Assembly: GCA_040880365.1 (NCBI GenBank) | Contig: JBBDIO010000103.1 | Coordinates: 1-5,961, forward strand | Source: JBBDIO01 sp040880365 | Lineage (GTDB): Bacteria; Chloroflexota; Anaerolineae; Caldilineales; Caldilineaceae | DNA length: 5,961 bases | Reading direction: 5' to 3' | Shown: positions 1-5,561 of the stretch, in pieces | Layout: each line of letters begins with the position of its first letter | Position numbering within the stretch: the first letter of the stretch is position 1 | Translations under genes and position numbers: made by a program | Notes under the pieces: generated by a model | The model's input: only the letters and a program-made list of their open reading frames with translations | Databases searched by the model: none | Told to the model about the DNA's origin: nothing

Positions 1-1
1 T

Positions 2-373
2 GTAGAATTCGCCCCCGACGCGAACACACCCGCGACGCCATCGCAAGCCGGCGATCTCATCCTGACTCTCCATTGGCAGGCCCTGCAACCCATTGTGCCG
101 CCCCACCATATCTTCGTCCACCTACACGCGGCCGATGGCACACGCATCGCCCAGCGCGACGGCGAACCCGCCACCGCCGAAGGACCTGCACCCACCGGAT
201 CCTGGCTGCCCGAAGAATTTCTGACCACGACCCACAAATTCACCAACGTCATGTTGGATACAGATGGCTACGCCGCCGTGGGCCTCTACCACCCTGCCGA
301 TGAAGTGCGCCTGCCCGTGGCCCAGGCCGACACCGTCATCGGGGATGCCGCGATCTTGCCCCTCGCCCCCTGA
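2..373 (+). CDS. C-terminal fragment of a probable membrane glycosyltransferase (GT39/ArnT-like), partial at left edge
   Basis: The frame is open from the window edge to TGA at 371-373, giving 123 residues with no start, so only the C-terminus is present. The fragment has no membrane segment and reads as an alternating beta-sandwich. Landmarks are LILTLHWQAL near residues 19-28, IFVHLHAADG near 38-47, and AVGLYHPADEVRLPV near 91-105. This 'LTLYWQAL..FVHLLDADG..VAQ.DG..GLYDPATGERLP' pattern is, from general knowledge, the tail domain of large multi-pass glycosyltransferases and related hypothetical proteins common in Chloroflexota. The family call is an inference, because the transmembrane catalytic part lies outside the window. 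A stand-alone beta-sandwich secreted protein is an alternative. The internal ATG at 95 falls inside the conserved domain and is unlikely to be the true start. Confidence 0.6.
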   Translation, partial: VEFAPDANTPATPSQAGDLILTLHWQALQPIVPPHHIFVHLHAADGTRIAQRDGEPATAEGPAPTGSWLPEEFLTTTHKFTNVMLDTDGYAAVGLYHPADEVRLPVAQADTVIGDAAILPLAP

Positions 374-380
374 CCAGATC

Positions 381-419
381 AATCGACCCAATTGTTCGAC
401 CTCGTCAATCGACCAGTCT
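381..419. repeat. Three 13-bp-period copies of a TCGACC motif
   Basis: TCGACC occurs at 383-388, 396-401 and 409-414, exactly 13 bp apart. The first and third copies share the longer 10-mer TCAATCGACC (379-388 and 405-414). The tract begins just after the stop of the upstream gene and lies about 90-120 bp upstream of the candidate -10 box at 502. It could be a regulator-binding iteron or simple slippage; nothing in the sequence decides between them. Confidence 0.5.
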
Positions 420-479
420 TTCTCCCAATGCGCATTTCTCCCTCGCCAATTAGAAAAGTCGCGACAAAATCTTAACTTT

Positions 480-507
480 TTCGTAGTACACTATAGGCAC
501 GTATAAT
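480..507 (+). promoter_or_regulatory. Candidate promoter for the gene at 594 (TATAAT at 502-507)
   Basis: A perfect TATAAT lies at 502-507, in a spacer that is locally more AT-rich than its surroundings. The best -35 is poor: TTCGTA at 480-485 with 16-bp spacing, matching three of six consensus positions. Transcription would start near 514, leaving an untranslated leader of about 80 nt before the ATG at 594. The weak -35 suggests activator dependence or a chance -10 match. Confidence 0.4.
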
Positions 508-580
508 TGCCGCGCAGGTTCAGACAGACCAACCTATTCGGTGCGTCGAACTTTGATTCAGGATAGCAAACCTTACAGGC

Positions 581-586
581 AGGAGA
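581..586 (+). promoter_or_regulatory. Ribosome binding site fixing the start at 594
   Basis: AGGAGA ends 7 nt before the ATG at 594. No other in-frame start nearby has a comparable site, which supports including the low-complexity N-terminus in the protein. Confidence 0.8.
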
Positions 587-593
587 ATGATCC

Positions 594-1178
594 ATGACAA
601 CCCCAACCGATGGACAATCCACGGGTCCCGAAAACACCCAGTGGGAATCTACACAAGCGGGAAGCACCCAGTCGGAAACCGGAAGCAGCGAAACGGGTCG
701 GGCGCCAAATGCCCAGTCGCAGGCGTTGATTGACGAGCTGAATTCGCTGGGCGCGAAATTTGCCGAAGCGATAGATGCGGCATGGAAAAGTGAACAACGC
801 AAACGGTTGGAAGATGACCTGCGCACGGGCGTCACCGACGTCGCCGAATCGCTGGAACAGCATCTAAAAGAATTCAGCCAGCGCGAAGAGACGCGCAAAA
901 TGTTGGATCGGGCCGAAGATGTCGCCGACAAGATGCGTACCAGCAAAGTTTCGCAGGAAATTGCCGCCGCACTCACCCAAGGCTTACGCACGTTGAGCGA
1001 CAAACTGGATAAACTGGCACACGATCTGCGCGAACGCGACAATGCCGCCAAAACTGCCGGCACGCCACCCCAGCCGGCGACTGATGACGCTGCTACCAGC
1101 GACGCCACCGCAGGTAAAACACCCACCACCGACACGAACGGCGGCGACAGTCAGGATATTCCTATCGCACGCGCATAA
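594..1178 (+). CDS. Uncharacterised helical, charged protein with low-complexity termini
   Basis: I do not recognise a named family. The 194-residue product has three parts. Residues 1-44 are rich in S/T/Q/G/E and contain pentads (TQWES, TQAGS, TQSET at 15-29). Residues 45-148 form a continuous amphipathic, predicted all-helical core with many K/R/E/D, including AWKSEQRKRLEDDL (63-76) and VSQEIAAALTQGLRTLSDKL (119-138). Residues 149-194 are a T/A/D/P-rich disordered tail. There is no signal peptide, membrane segment or cysteine, so it is probably cytoplasmic. The pattern resembles short coiled-coil hypothetical proteins seen in Chloroflexota, where the helical core is the conserved part; this is recollection rather than proof. 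The ATG at 594 is supported by AGGAGA at 581-586 with a 7-nt gap. The gene stands alone, with a shared hairpin terminator downstream and a convergent neighbour. Confidence 0.8.
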   Translation: MTTPTDGQSTGPENTQWESTQAGSTQSETGSSETGRAPNAQSQALIDELNSLGAKFAEAIDAAWKSEQRKRLEDDLRTGVTDVAESLEQHLKEFSQREETRKMLDRAEDVADKMRTSKVSQEIAAALTQGLRTLSDKLDKLAHDLRERDNAAKTAGTPPQPATDDAATSDATAGKTPTTDTNGGDSQDIPIARA

Positions 1179-1210
1179 ATTGCCGTAACTCGATACAGAC
1201 TGCTACACGC

Positions 1211-1257
1211 AAAAACGCCGCACTGGGATCACAATCGATCCACCAGCGCGGCGTTTT
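1211..1257. terminator. Bidirectional intrinsic terminator between convergent genes
   Basis: The arm AAAACGCCGC (1212-1221) is perfectly complementary to GCGGCGTTTT (1248-1257). The stem continues inward with CTGG (1223-1226) to CCAG (1243-1246) and GATC (1227-1230) to GATC (1237-1240), interrupted by a one-base mismatch and a two-base bulge, with a 6-nt loop. The right arm ends in four T on the plus strand and the left flank gives five T on the minus strand. It can therefore stop both the 594 gene, 33 nt past its stop, and the minus-strand SDR gene, about 50 nt past its stop. Confidence 0.85.
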
Positions 1258-1305
1258 GGTCGTCTATAAAATTCCGGCAGCGACCCGGCACTGGTCTAGC
1301 TGGCG

Positions 1306-2469
1306 CTAGAAGAACCGCTTTGCCAATCCCAGAATTCCCTGCTTCCAGGGTACCCGATGCGAGACCCCCGATTTTCCGCTAAATTCGCCCTGGTGTGCCA
1401 GATACCATTCATAGTTGCGCACCAGCGCATCGCGGTTAGAATAGCGCGGCCGATAGCCCAGCACACGCTCCGCCTTTTCAATGGAAACAAACGAATCCTC
1501 AGTGACAGTCTCATACACCCACTTGTAAAGCGGCGAAAGCTTCACCGCCTCCAGCGCGCGCAGCGTCCAGATCATAGGCTTGGCCGGTAACGGCACGATG
1601 CGCCTGCCAAAACCCGCATAATCCAGCACCGCCTGATAGTCTTCCTTGAGCGTACCAAATTCCTTGGCGCCGATATTGAACACATCGTTCGTTACGCGGC
1701 AATCCAGCGTCGCCGCCAAATAAATCGCGGCGCACAAGTCCTCCACATCCAACAGTTGATAACGATTATTCCCGCTTCCCAACACCGGGAAATTTCGGCC
1801 ATCCTGTGCCCAGTCGTATAACAGCGCAAACACACCCAACCGTTCGGGGCCTACAAACGACTTGGGGCGAAGAATCGGCACACATAATCCCCGTTCCCGA
1901 TATTCGGCACAAATCTGTTCGGCTTCCACTTTGGCTTCGCCATAGGGGCCTACCCCATGCAAACGATCTTCTTCCACCAGCGGATGATGATCCGGGATCC
2001 CATAAACCGCAGTCGATGACACATGCACGACCCGTTCCACACCGTGGGCATGTGCCGCTTCCAGCACTGTGCGCAGACCATCGATATCGGTAGAATAGAT
2101 GTCTTCGGCCTTATAAAGCGGCAGCGCCGCCGCGGTGTGAATCACCAGATCCACGCCCTGCATCGCCGCATCCACATCGGCGCGCACGCGGATATCGCCC
2201 TGCACCTCGCGCACTTGCTCGCGTTCAGGATAATCAAAATCGGCAATATCCAGCGAAACGACCTGATGCCCCCGCGCCAACAGATAGCGAGTCAGGTTAA
2301 TCCCCAAAAAACCTGCCCCCCCGGTAATCAGATACGTTTTGACGGGTGCGGGTCCATTCTGGTTGTCGGTCTCTGCGACTTCCGCCTGCGCCGCTTCAGT
2401 TTTACTCACTTCAGATTTGTTCACTTCGGTTTTATTCACTTGAGTCCGTTCCATCCGGTTTTCACTCAT
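1306..2469 (-). CDS. NAD(P)-dependent epimerase/dehydratase, extended SDR family
   Basis: An extended short-chain dehydrogenase/reductase acting on a nucleotide sugar or a sterol/hydroxy-acid-like substrate that cannot be assigned. Numbering from the ATG at 2469 (387 aa): the Rossmann glycine motif TGGAGFLG is at 49-56; an aspartate ends beta-2 in LDIAD (residue 74), favouring NAD over NADP; HTAAA is at 111-115; SSTAVYG is at 151-157; and the catalytic Y176-x3-K180 is in YGEAK. The C-terminal substrate part (LRPKSFVGPERLG onward) is intact. Ahead of the fold lies an unusual polar extension of about 42 residues with V-x-K-x-E pentads. I chose the start at 2469 because it forms an ATGA overlap with the upstream nudix stop. 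An in-frame ATG at 2490 would add 7 residues, and one at 2452-2454 would remove 5. It is the second gene of a minus-strand pair and ends before the 1211-1257 terminator. Confidence 0.88.
   Translation of the reverse strand: MSENRMERTQVNKTEVNKSEVSKTEAAQAEVAETDNQNGPAPVKTYLITGGAGFLGINLTRYLLARGHQVVSLDIADFDYPEREQVREVQGDIRVRADVDAAMQGVDLVIHTAAALPLYKAEDIYSTDIDGLRTVLEAAHAHGVERVVHVSSTAVYGIPDHHPLVEEDRLHGVGPYGEAKVEAEQICAEYRERGLCVPILRPKSFVGPERLGVFALLYDWAQDGRNFPVLGSGNNRYQLLDVEDLCAAIYLAATLDCRVTNDVFNIGAKEFGTLKEDYQAVLDYAGFGRRIVPLPAKPMIWTLRALEAVKLSPLYKWVYETVTEDSFVSIEKAERVLGYRPRYSNRDALVRNYEWYLAHQGEFSGKSGVSHRVPWKQGILGLAKRFF
2365..2439 (-). repeat. 15-bp imperfect tandem repeats encoding pentapeptides at the SDR N-terminus
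   Basis: Three clear 15-bp units lie at 2395-2409, 2410-2424 and 2425-2439. On the plus strand they read TTC-A/G-G followed by a T-rich core and TCAC, with 12-13 of 15 identities between pairs. They encode VNKTE, VNKSE and VSKTE. Two decayed units (AAQAE, VAETD) continue to 2365. The tract is more AT-rich than the rest of the gene and precedes the Rossmann fold, so it is a dispensable-looking linker or tail. Confidence 0.75.
2466..2469 (-). other. ATGA stop/start overlap joining nudix and SDR genes
   Basis: On the minus strand the four bases read ATGA: the SDR ATG (2469-2467) shares bases with the nudix TGA (2468-2466). Only a weak Shine-Dalgarno-like GGGT precedes it, so SDR translation probably depends on ribosomes finishing the nudix gene. 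Confidence 0.7.
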
Positions 2470-2984
2470 ATACAGACCCGCTGTTGCCATTGGCGCAAAA
2501 GCGTAATGGTCGATTCAAAGGCCAAATCTTCCGGCAGCGCACCGGCGCGAAACCATGCCGCCTCCCACACATCATCACGTCCCCAAAGTTCTTCCAGGGT
2601 TCGGGATGCGGGTTCTGCCGTATAAACCAACACGATGCCACGATTGCGTTGGGATGGGCCTGCCATTGGGAAAATCTCGATCAAACGGACCGCCTCCACG
2701 GCAATGCCCACTTCTTCCTGCAATTCGCGTGCCAGCGCAACATCCGGCATCTCGTGGGCATCCATATAGCCGCCGGGGAGTGCCCACTTGCCCTTTTCGG
2801 GGTCCACCCCGCGCCGCACCAACAGCACGTGGTCATCCCAAATGATCATGCCGATGACCGCCACTTTCGGATCGCAAAAATGCACAAATCCGCAGGCAGG
2901 ACACACCGGGCGCACCTGTTGAAAACGCGTGCGCGCCTCTAATCGTGCTCCGCAATATGGACAAAACACAAACGCCTGCTGCAT
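2466..2984 (-). CDS. Nudix hydrolase with N-terminal zinc ribbon
   Basis: Hydrolyses a nucleoside diphosphate linked to another moiety; ADP-ribose/NADH-type pyrophosphatases share this layout, but the exact substrate is not readable. Numbering from the ATG at 2984 (172 aa): a four-cysteine ribbon has CPYCG (C8, C11) and CPACG (C28, C31). The Nudix box GX5EX7REUXEEXGU is complete at 72-94 (G72, E78, R86-E87, E90-E91, G93, I94). WALPGGY just before it is typical of the fold. The start is chosen from GGAG five nt upstream; the adjacent ATG at 2987 would add one Met. An ATG at 3029 would add 15 residues but has no ribosome site and overlaps a TATAAT box. The stop overlaps the SDR start by 4 nt, implying co-transcription and translational coupling. 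A role in recycling or housekeeping nucleotide derivatives is an inference. Confidence 0.9.
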   Translation of the reverse strand: MQQAFVFCPYCGARLEARTRFQQVRPVCPACGFVHFCDPKVAVIGMIIWDDHVLLVRRGVDPEKGKWALPGGYMDAHEMPDVALARELQEEVGIAVEAVRLIEIFPMAGPSQRNRGIVLVYTAEPASRTLEELWGRDDVWEAAWFRAGALPEDLAFESTITLLRQWQQRVCI

Positions 2985-3020
2985 CATCACTCCAAAAATG
3001 TCCCCTCTCTCCCAGAGCCG

Positions 3021-3026
3021 ATTATA
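3021..3026 (-). promoter_or_regulatory. Candidate -10 box for the nudix-SDR unit
   Basis: The minus strand reads TATAAT here, a perfect -10. No good -35 is present: TTTCTG (3044-3049, 17-bp spacing) is the nearest and poor. Transcription would start near 3014 and leave a leader of about 27 nt before the ATG at 2984-2987. This fits the start chosen for the nudix gene and argues against the ATG at 3029. Confidence 0.4.
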
Positions 3027-3212
3027 CATTGGCGGCGAAACATCAGAAAACTATTCACCGCCTGGGCACGTCCACACCACATCCCGTCATCTGTGCTGGT
3101 CGGCGGCACAGGTAGTCACTGAGACTCCTGCAATATTATCTTGCCAGGCTTGCAGAGTGGTGTCCGCGATTCCATCCGTTTATCATTCCATGTTCCGTCT
3201 CGACGATAGAAT

Positions 3213-3242
3213 TTGTCATATATTCCGGCAGAAGTCTATAAT
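3213..3242 (+). promoter_or_regulatory. Sigma70-type promoter for sucCD
   Basis: TTGTCA (3213-3218, five of six consensus bases) is followed after 18 bp by a perfect TATAAT (3237-3242). Initiation near 3249 would give a leader of about 190 nt before sucC. It is the best-matching promoter in the window and points toward sucCD. Confidence 0.65.
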
Positions 3243-3282
3243 CAAAACACTGTTTTTCTCTGGGAAACATGCGTGCACCGCG

Positions 3283-3310
3283 TTCGTGCCACAGAGTTCG
3301 TGCCACAGAG
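3283..3310 (+). repeat. Perfect 14-bp tandem duplication in the sucC leader
   Basis: TTCGTGCCACAGAG occurs twice back to back, at 3283-3296 and 3297-3310, with no mismatch. It lies downstream of the predicted transcription start, so it would be in the sucCD leader RNA. CACAG in the second copy (3304-3308) can pair with CTGTG (3326-3330), extended by GGTG (3311-3314) to CATC (3319-3322) around a TTTT loop. CACAG in the first copy (3290-3294) could compete for the same partner. Confidence 0.8.
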
Positions 3311-3426
3311 GGTGTTTTCATCCGGCTGTGAACCGTAGCCAGTAAATTTTAGCCCGCGATTTCAATCCATGATTTCGTAAACCACTGCCAATTCAGCGCA
3401 AATCATCACATCACTGCGCGAAGTTC

Positions 3427-3434
3427 GAGGGAGG
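3427..3434 (+). promoter_or_regulatory. Strong ribosome binding site for the TTG start of sucC
   Basis: GAGGGAGG ends 7 nt before the TTG at 3442. The match and spacing are near ideal and identify the non-ATG start. Confidence 0.85.
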
Positions 3435-3441
3435 CGCAACA

Positions 3442-4584
3442 TTGAACTTACATGAGTATCAATCCAAGCGAATTTTCGCCAAATACGGAATTCCGATTCC
3501 CAATGGCGAAGTTGCAACCAACCCAATCGAAGCCCGCGATATCGCTGGGCGACTGGGGGGCGCGGTCGTCGTCAAAAGCCAGGTGTTGGTCGGCGGACGC
3601 GGTAAAGCCGGCGGCATCAAGGTCGCAAAGACGCCCGACGAAGCCGAACAACATGCCGACGCCATTCTGGGCATGGACATCAAAGGTCTGACCGTCAAAA
3701 AAGTATTGGTCGATGAGGCCGCCGACATCCGCACCGAAATTTATCTGGGCGCCGTGTTGGATCGGGCACGCCAGCGCGTGGTGCTCATGGCAAGCAGCGA
3801 AGGTGGCGTGGAAATCGAGCAGGTCGCAGCCGAAACACCCGAAAAAATCATTACCGTTGCCGTGCATCCGTTCCTGGGTCTGCGCGACCATCAGGCCCGC
3901 ATCCTGGCCGATGGCATCGGGCTGCCCAAAGAGCATACCCGTGCCTTCATCAATATCGCACGCGGCCTCTACAAAGCCTATATCGAAACCGATGCCAGCC
4001 TGGCGGAGATCAATCCGCTGGTCATCACCGGTGAAAACAAATTAATCGCCGTAGACGGCAAGATCTCCGTCGATGACAGCGCGCTATTTCGCCATGCCGA
4101 TCTGGCAGAAATGCGCGATCCCGATGAAGAGGACGAATCTGAGCAGGAAGCCCGCCGCCACGGATTGAGCTATATCAACCTGGATGGCGAAATCGGCTGC
4201 ATGGTCAATGGCGCAGGTCTGGCGATGGCAACCATGGACATCGTCAAATTTTATGGCGGCGACCCGGCCAACTTCCTGGACGTGGGCGGCGGCGCGCAGT
4301 CTGACAAAGTGGCAGCCGCATTGCGGATTATCTTGTCCGATTCCCGCGTCAAAGCAGTTCTCATCAATATCTTCGGGGGCATCACCCGCTGTGACGAAGT
4401 CGCCCGCGGCGTGCTCGAAGCCATTGACACCCTGGAAGTCAAAGTGCCCTTTGTGGTGCGGCTGGTCGGCACCAACGAAGAAGAAGGCCGCCAGATTCTG
4501 GCCGATGCCAATCTGACGACGGCCACCAGTCTGGCCGATGCTGCCGAAAAAGCCGTGGCGGCTGCCAAAGGAGTGAATGCATGA
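3442..4584 (+). CDS. sucC: Succinyl-CoA synthetase (ADP-forming) beta subunit
   Basis: Beta subunit of the TCA-cycle enzyme that interconverts succinyl-CoA plus NDP and phosphate with succinate, CoA and NTP; it carries the ATP-grasp nucleotide site. At 380 aa it is close to the usual length (E. coli about 388). Visible landmarks are the N-terminal MNLHEYQSK, the glycine-rich GGRGKAGG (51-58), MASSEGGVEIE (116-126), EINPLV (189-194) and DGK (205-207), the last two holding metal-binding positions. The C-terminal CoA-ligase part has NGAGLAM (256-262), FLDVGGGA (278-285) and INIFGGITRCD. Pro20 matches the E. coli ATP-using enzyme rather than GTP-specific animal subunits, so ADP/ATP use is likely but not proven. 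The start is TTG, because the conserved first residues begin exactly there behind a strong ribosome site. It overlaps sucD by 4 nt and has a long leader. Confidence 0.97.
   Translation: MNLHEYQSKRIFAKYGIPIPNGEVATNPIEARDIAGRLGGAVVVKSQVLVGGRGKAGGIKVAKTPDEAEQHADAILGMDIKGLTVKKVLVDEAADIRTEIYLGAVLDRARQRVVLMASSEGGVEIEQVAAETPEKIITVAVHPFLGLRDHQARILADGIGLPKEHTRAFINIARGLYKAYIETDASLAEINPLVITGENKLIAVDGKISVDDSALFRHADLAEMRDPDEEDESEQEARRHGLSYINLDGEIGCMVNGAGLAMATMDIVKFYGGDPANFLDVGGGAQSDKVAAALRIILSDSRVKAVLINIFGGITRCDEVARGVLEAIDTLEVKVPFVVRLVGTNEEEGRQILADANLTTATSLADAAEKAVAAAKGVNA
4567..4573 (+). promoter_or_regulatory. Ribosome binding site for sucD inside the end of sucC
   Basis: AAAGGAG ends 7 nt before the sucD ATG at 4581 and lies within the last codons of sucC. 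With the ATGA overlap (4581-4584) it allows both coupled and independent initiation, suited to balanced synthesis of the two subunits. Confidence 0.85.
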
Positions 4585-5465
4585 GCATCTTAGTGAACAA
4601 AGACACCCGCCTGGTTGTGCAGGGGATCACAGGCCGCGAGGGCGCATTCCACGCCCAGCAGATGATCGAATATGGCACCAATGTGGTCGCAGGGGTCACC
4701 CCCGGCAAAGGCGGCGAATGGGCCGTCGAAAACACGCCCGTCTTTGATACGGTCAACGAAGCTGTCACCGCCACAGGCGCCAATACCAGCATTATCTATG
4801 TACCGGCCCGGTTTGCCCCCGATGCAATTATCGAAGCCTCCGATGCCGGAATCGACTTGGTGATCTGCATCACCGAAGGCATACCCGCGCTCGATATGGT
4901 CGAAGTGCGCGCCTATCTCGCCACCACCAACACCCGGCTCATCGGCCCCAACTGCCCCGGCTTGATTACACCGGGCGAGGCCAAAGTCGGGATTATGCCC
5001 GGCCATATTCACACCCCCGGCACCGTGGGTCTGGTGTCCCGTTCGGGCACGCTAACCTATGAAGTTGTCTATGCCCTCACCGCGCGCGGCATTGGTCAAT
5101 CGACGGCAGTCGGCATTGGTGGCGATCCCATCATCGGCACCAAATTCATCGACGTGTTGCGCATGTTCGAGGATGATCCCGCCACCGACCAAGTCGTCAT
5201 GATTGGCGAAATCGGCGGCACCGACGAACAGGACGCCGCTCAGTTTATCAGTGCGCATATGAGCAAGCCGGTCACGGCCTTCATTGCGGGCCAAACCGCG
5301 CCTCCCGGTCGTCGCATGGGCCATGCCGGGGCGATCATCTCTGGCGGCGAAGGCACTGCCGGCGAAAAGATGGAAGCTCTAAAAGCCGCGGGCGCACAGG
5401 TTGCCCGCCATCCCGACGAGATTGCCGAGATGGTGGCGGCACGCATCAGCGCCAAGCAGAGTTAA
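4581..5465 (+). CDS. sucD: Succinyl-CoA synthetase alpha subunit
   Basis: Alpha subunit of succinyl-CoA synthetase; it binds CoA and carries the phosphorylated histidine that passes phosphate to the nucleotide site of SucC. The 294-aa length matches the family (E. coli about 289). The N-terminal CoA-binding Rossmann domain has GITGREGAFHAQQM (15-28) and the PGKGG loop (41-45). Further on are IGPNCPGL (121-128), LVSRSGTLTYE (151-161) and GEIGG (209-213), whose glutamate supports the active-site histidine. The phospho-histidine is H248 in RRMGHAGAIISGG (244-256). All key residues are present and there is no frameshift. The ATG at 4581 has a good ribosome site and overlaps the sucC stop as ATGA, so the two subunits are made from one message. 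A strong stem-loop follows the stop. Confidence 0.97.
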   Translation: MSILVNKDTRLVVQGITGREGAFHAQQMIEYGTNVVAGVTPGKGGEWAVENTPVFDTVNEAVTATGANTSIIYVPARFAPDAIIEASDAGIDLVICITEGIPALDMVEVRAYLATTNTRLIGPNCPGLITPGEAKVGIMPGHIHTPGTVGLVSRSGTLTYEVVYALTARGIGQSTAVGIGGDPIIGTKFIDVLRMFEDDPATDQVVMIGEIGGTDEQDAAQFISAHMSKPVTAFIAGQTAPPGRRMGHAGAIISGGEGTAGEKMEALKAAGAQVARHPDEIAEMVAARISAKQS

Positions 5466-5481
5466 ACGGTCTCGTGAGTTT

Positions 5482-5520
5482 GCGTGGGATAGCGCCGTAA
5501 CTTCTGGCGCTATCCCACGC
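5482..5520 (+). terminator. Perfect 15-bp stem-loop after sucD, no T-tract
   Basis: GCGTGGGATAGCGCC (5482-5496) and its exact complement (5506-5520) enclose a 9-nt loop. A further CGTG (5473-5476) can pair with CACG (5523-5526) across a small internal loop. The stem begins 16 nt after the sucD stop. No run of T follows on the plus strand, so it is not a canonical intrinsic terminator. It could stabilise the 3' end of sucCD mRNA, terminate weakly, or limit read-through into the regulator at 5562. Confidence 0.7.
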
Positions 5521-5561
5521 GACACGCATACCTGTCTGGTGCCCGAGAAAGTCGTGACGGT

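Larger units (their letters stand above)
2985..3441. other. Divergent intergenic region between the nudix and sucC genes
   Basis: These bases hold no protein-coding gene that I can support. The nudix end carries its ribosome site and a TATAAT box. The middle (about 3050-3210) shows only a short inverted repeat, CTGCAA at 3128-3133 with TTGCAG at 3150-3155. The right part has the sucC promoter, a 14-bp tandem duplication, a possible leader hairpin (3304-3330) and the sucC ribosome site. Small open frames crossing this region lack ribosome sites and recognisable protein sequence. Confidence 0.7.

Noticed and set aside
73..303. Plus-strand Arg/His-rich frame near the left edge
   Set aside because: It is an out-of-frame reading of the glycosyltransferase-like C-terminus, whose frame is open from the edge and gives a sensible beta-sandwich.
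491..1135. Long minus-strand frame opposite the 594 gene
   Set aside because: It is the antisense of a gene with a good ribosome site and a coherent helical product. The antisense product is Ser/Val-rich, as expected from mirrored codon bias.
3128..3155. Inverted repeat CTGCAA/TTGCAG in the divergent intergenic region
   Set aside because: It has only 6 bp arms with a 16-nt loop and no T-tract; too weak to call an operator or terminator.
3136..3321. Minus-strand open frame of 61 codons in the divergent intergenic region
   Set aside because: No ribosome site precedes its ATG, the residues look random, and it is antisense to the sucCD leader and its tandem repeat.
3269..3331. Possible 20-residue leader peptide in the sucC 5' region, with GGGAAA just upstream
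   Set aside because: The ribosome site is too close and weak, the peptide has no run of regulatory codons, and the open frame can be explained by chance.
2929..3345. Plus-strand open frame of 138 codons spanning the nudix start and the divergent intergenic region
   Set aside because: It is antisense to the cysteine-rich nudix N-terminus, has no ribosome site and no recognisable protein character, and runs across the sucC promoter.
3448..3936. Minus-strand frame opposite sucC
   Set aside because: It lies wholly antisense to an unmistakable SucC coding sequence and shows no family motifs.
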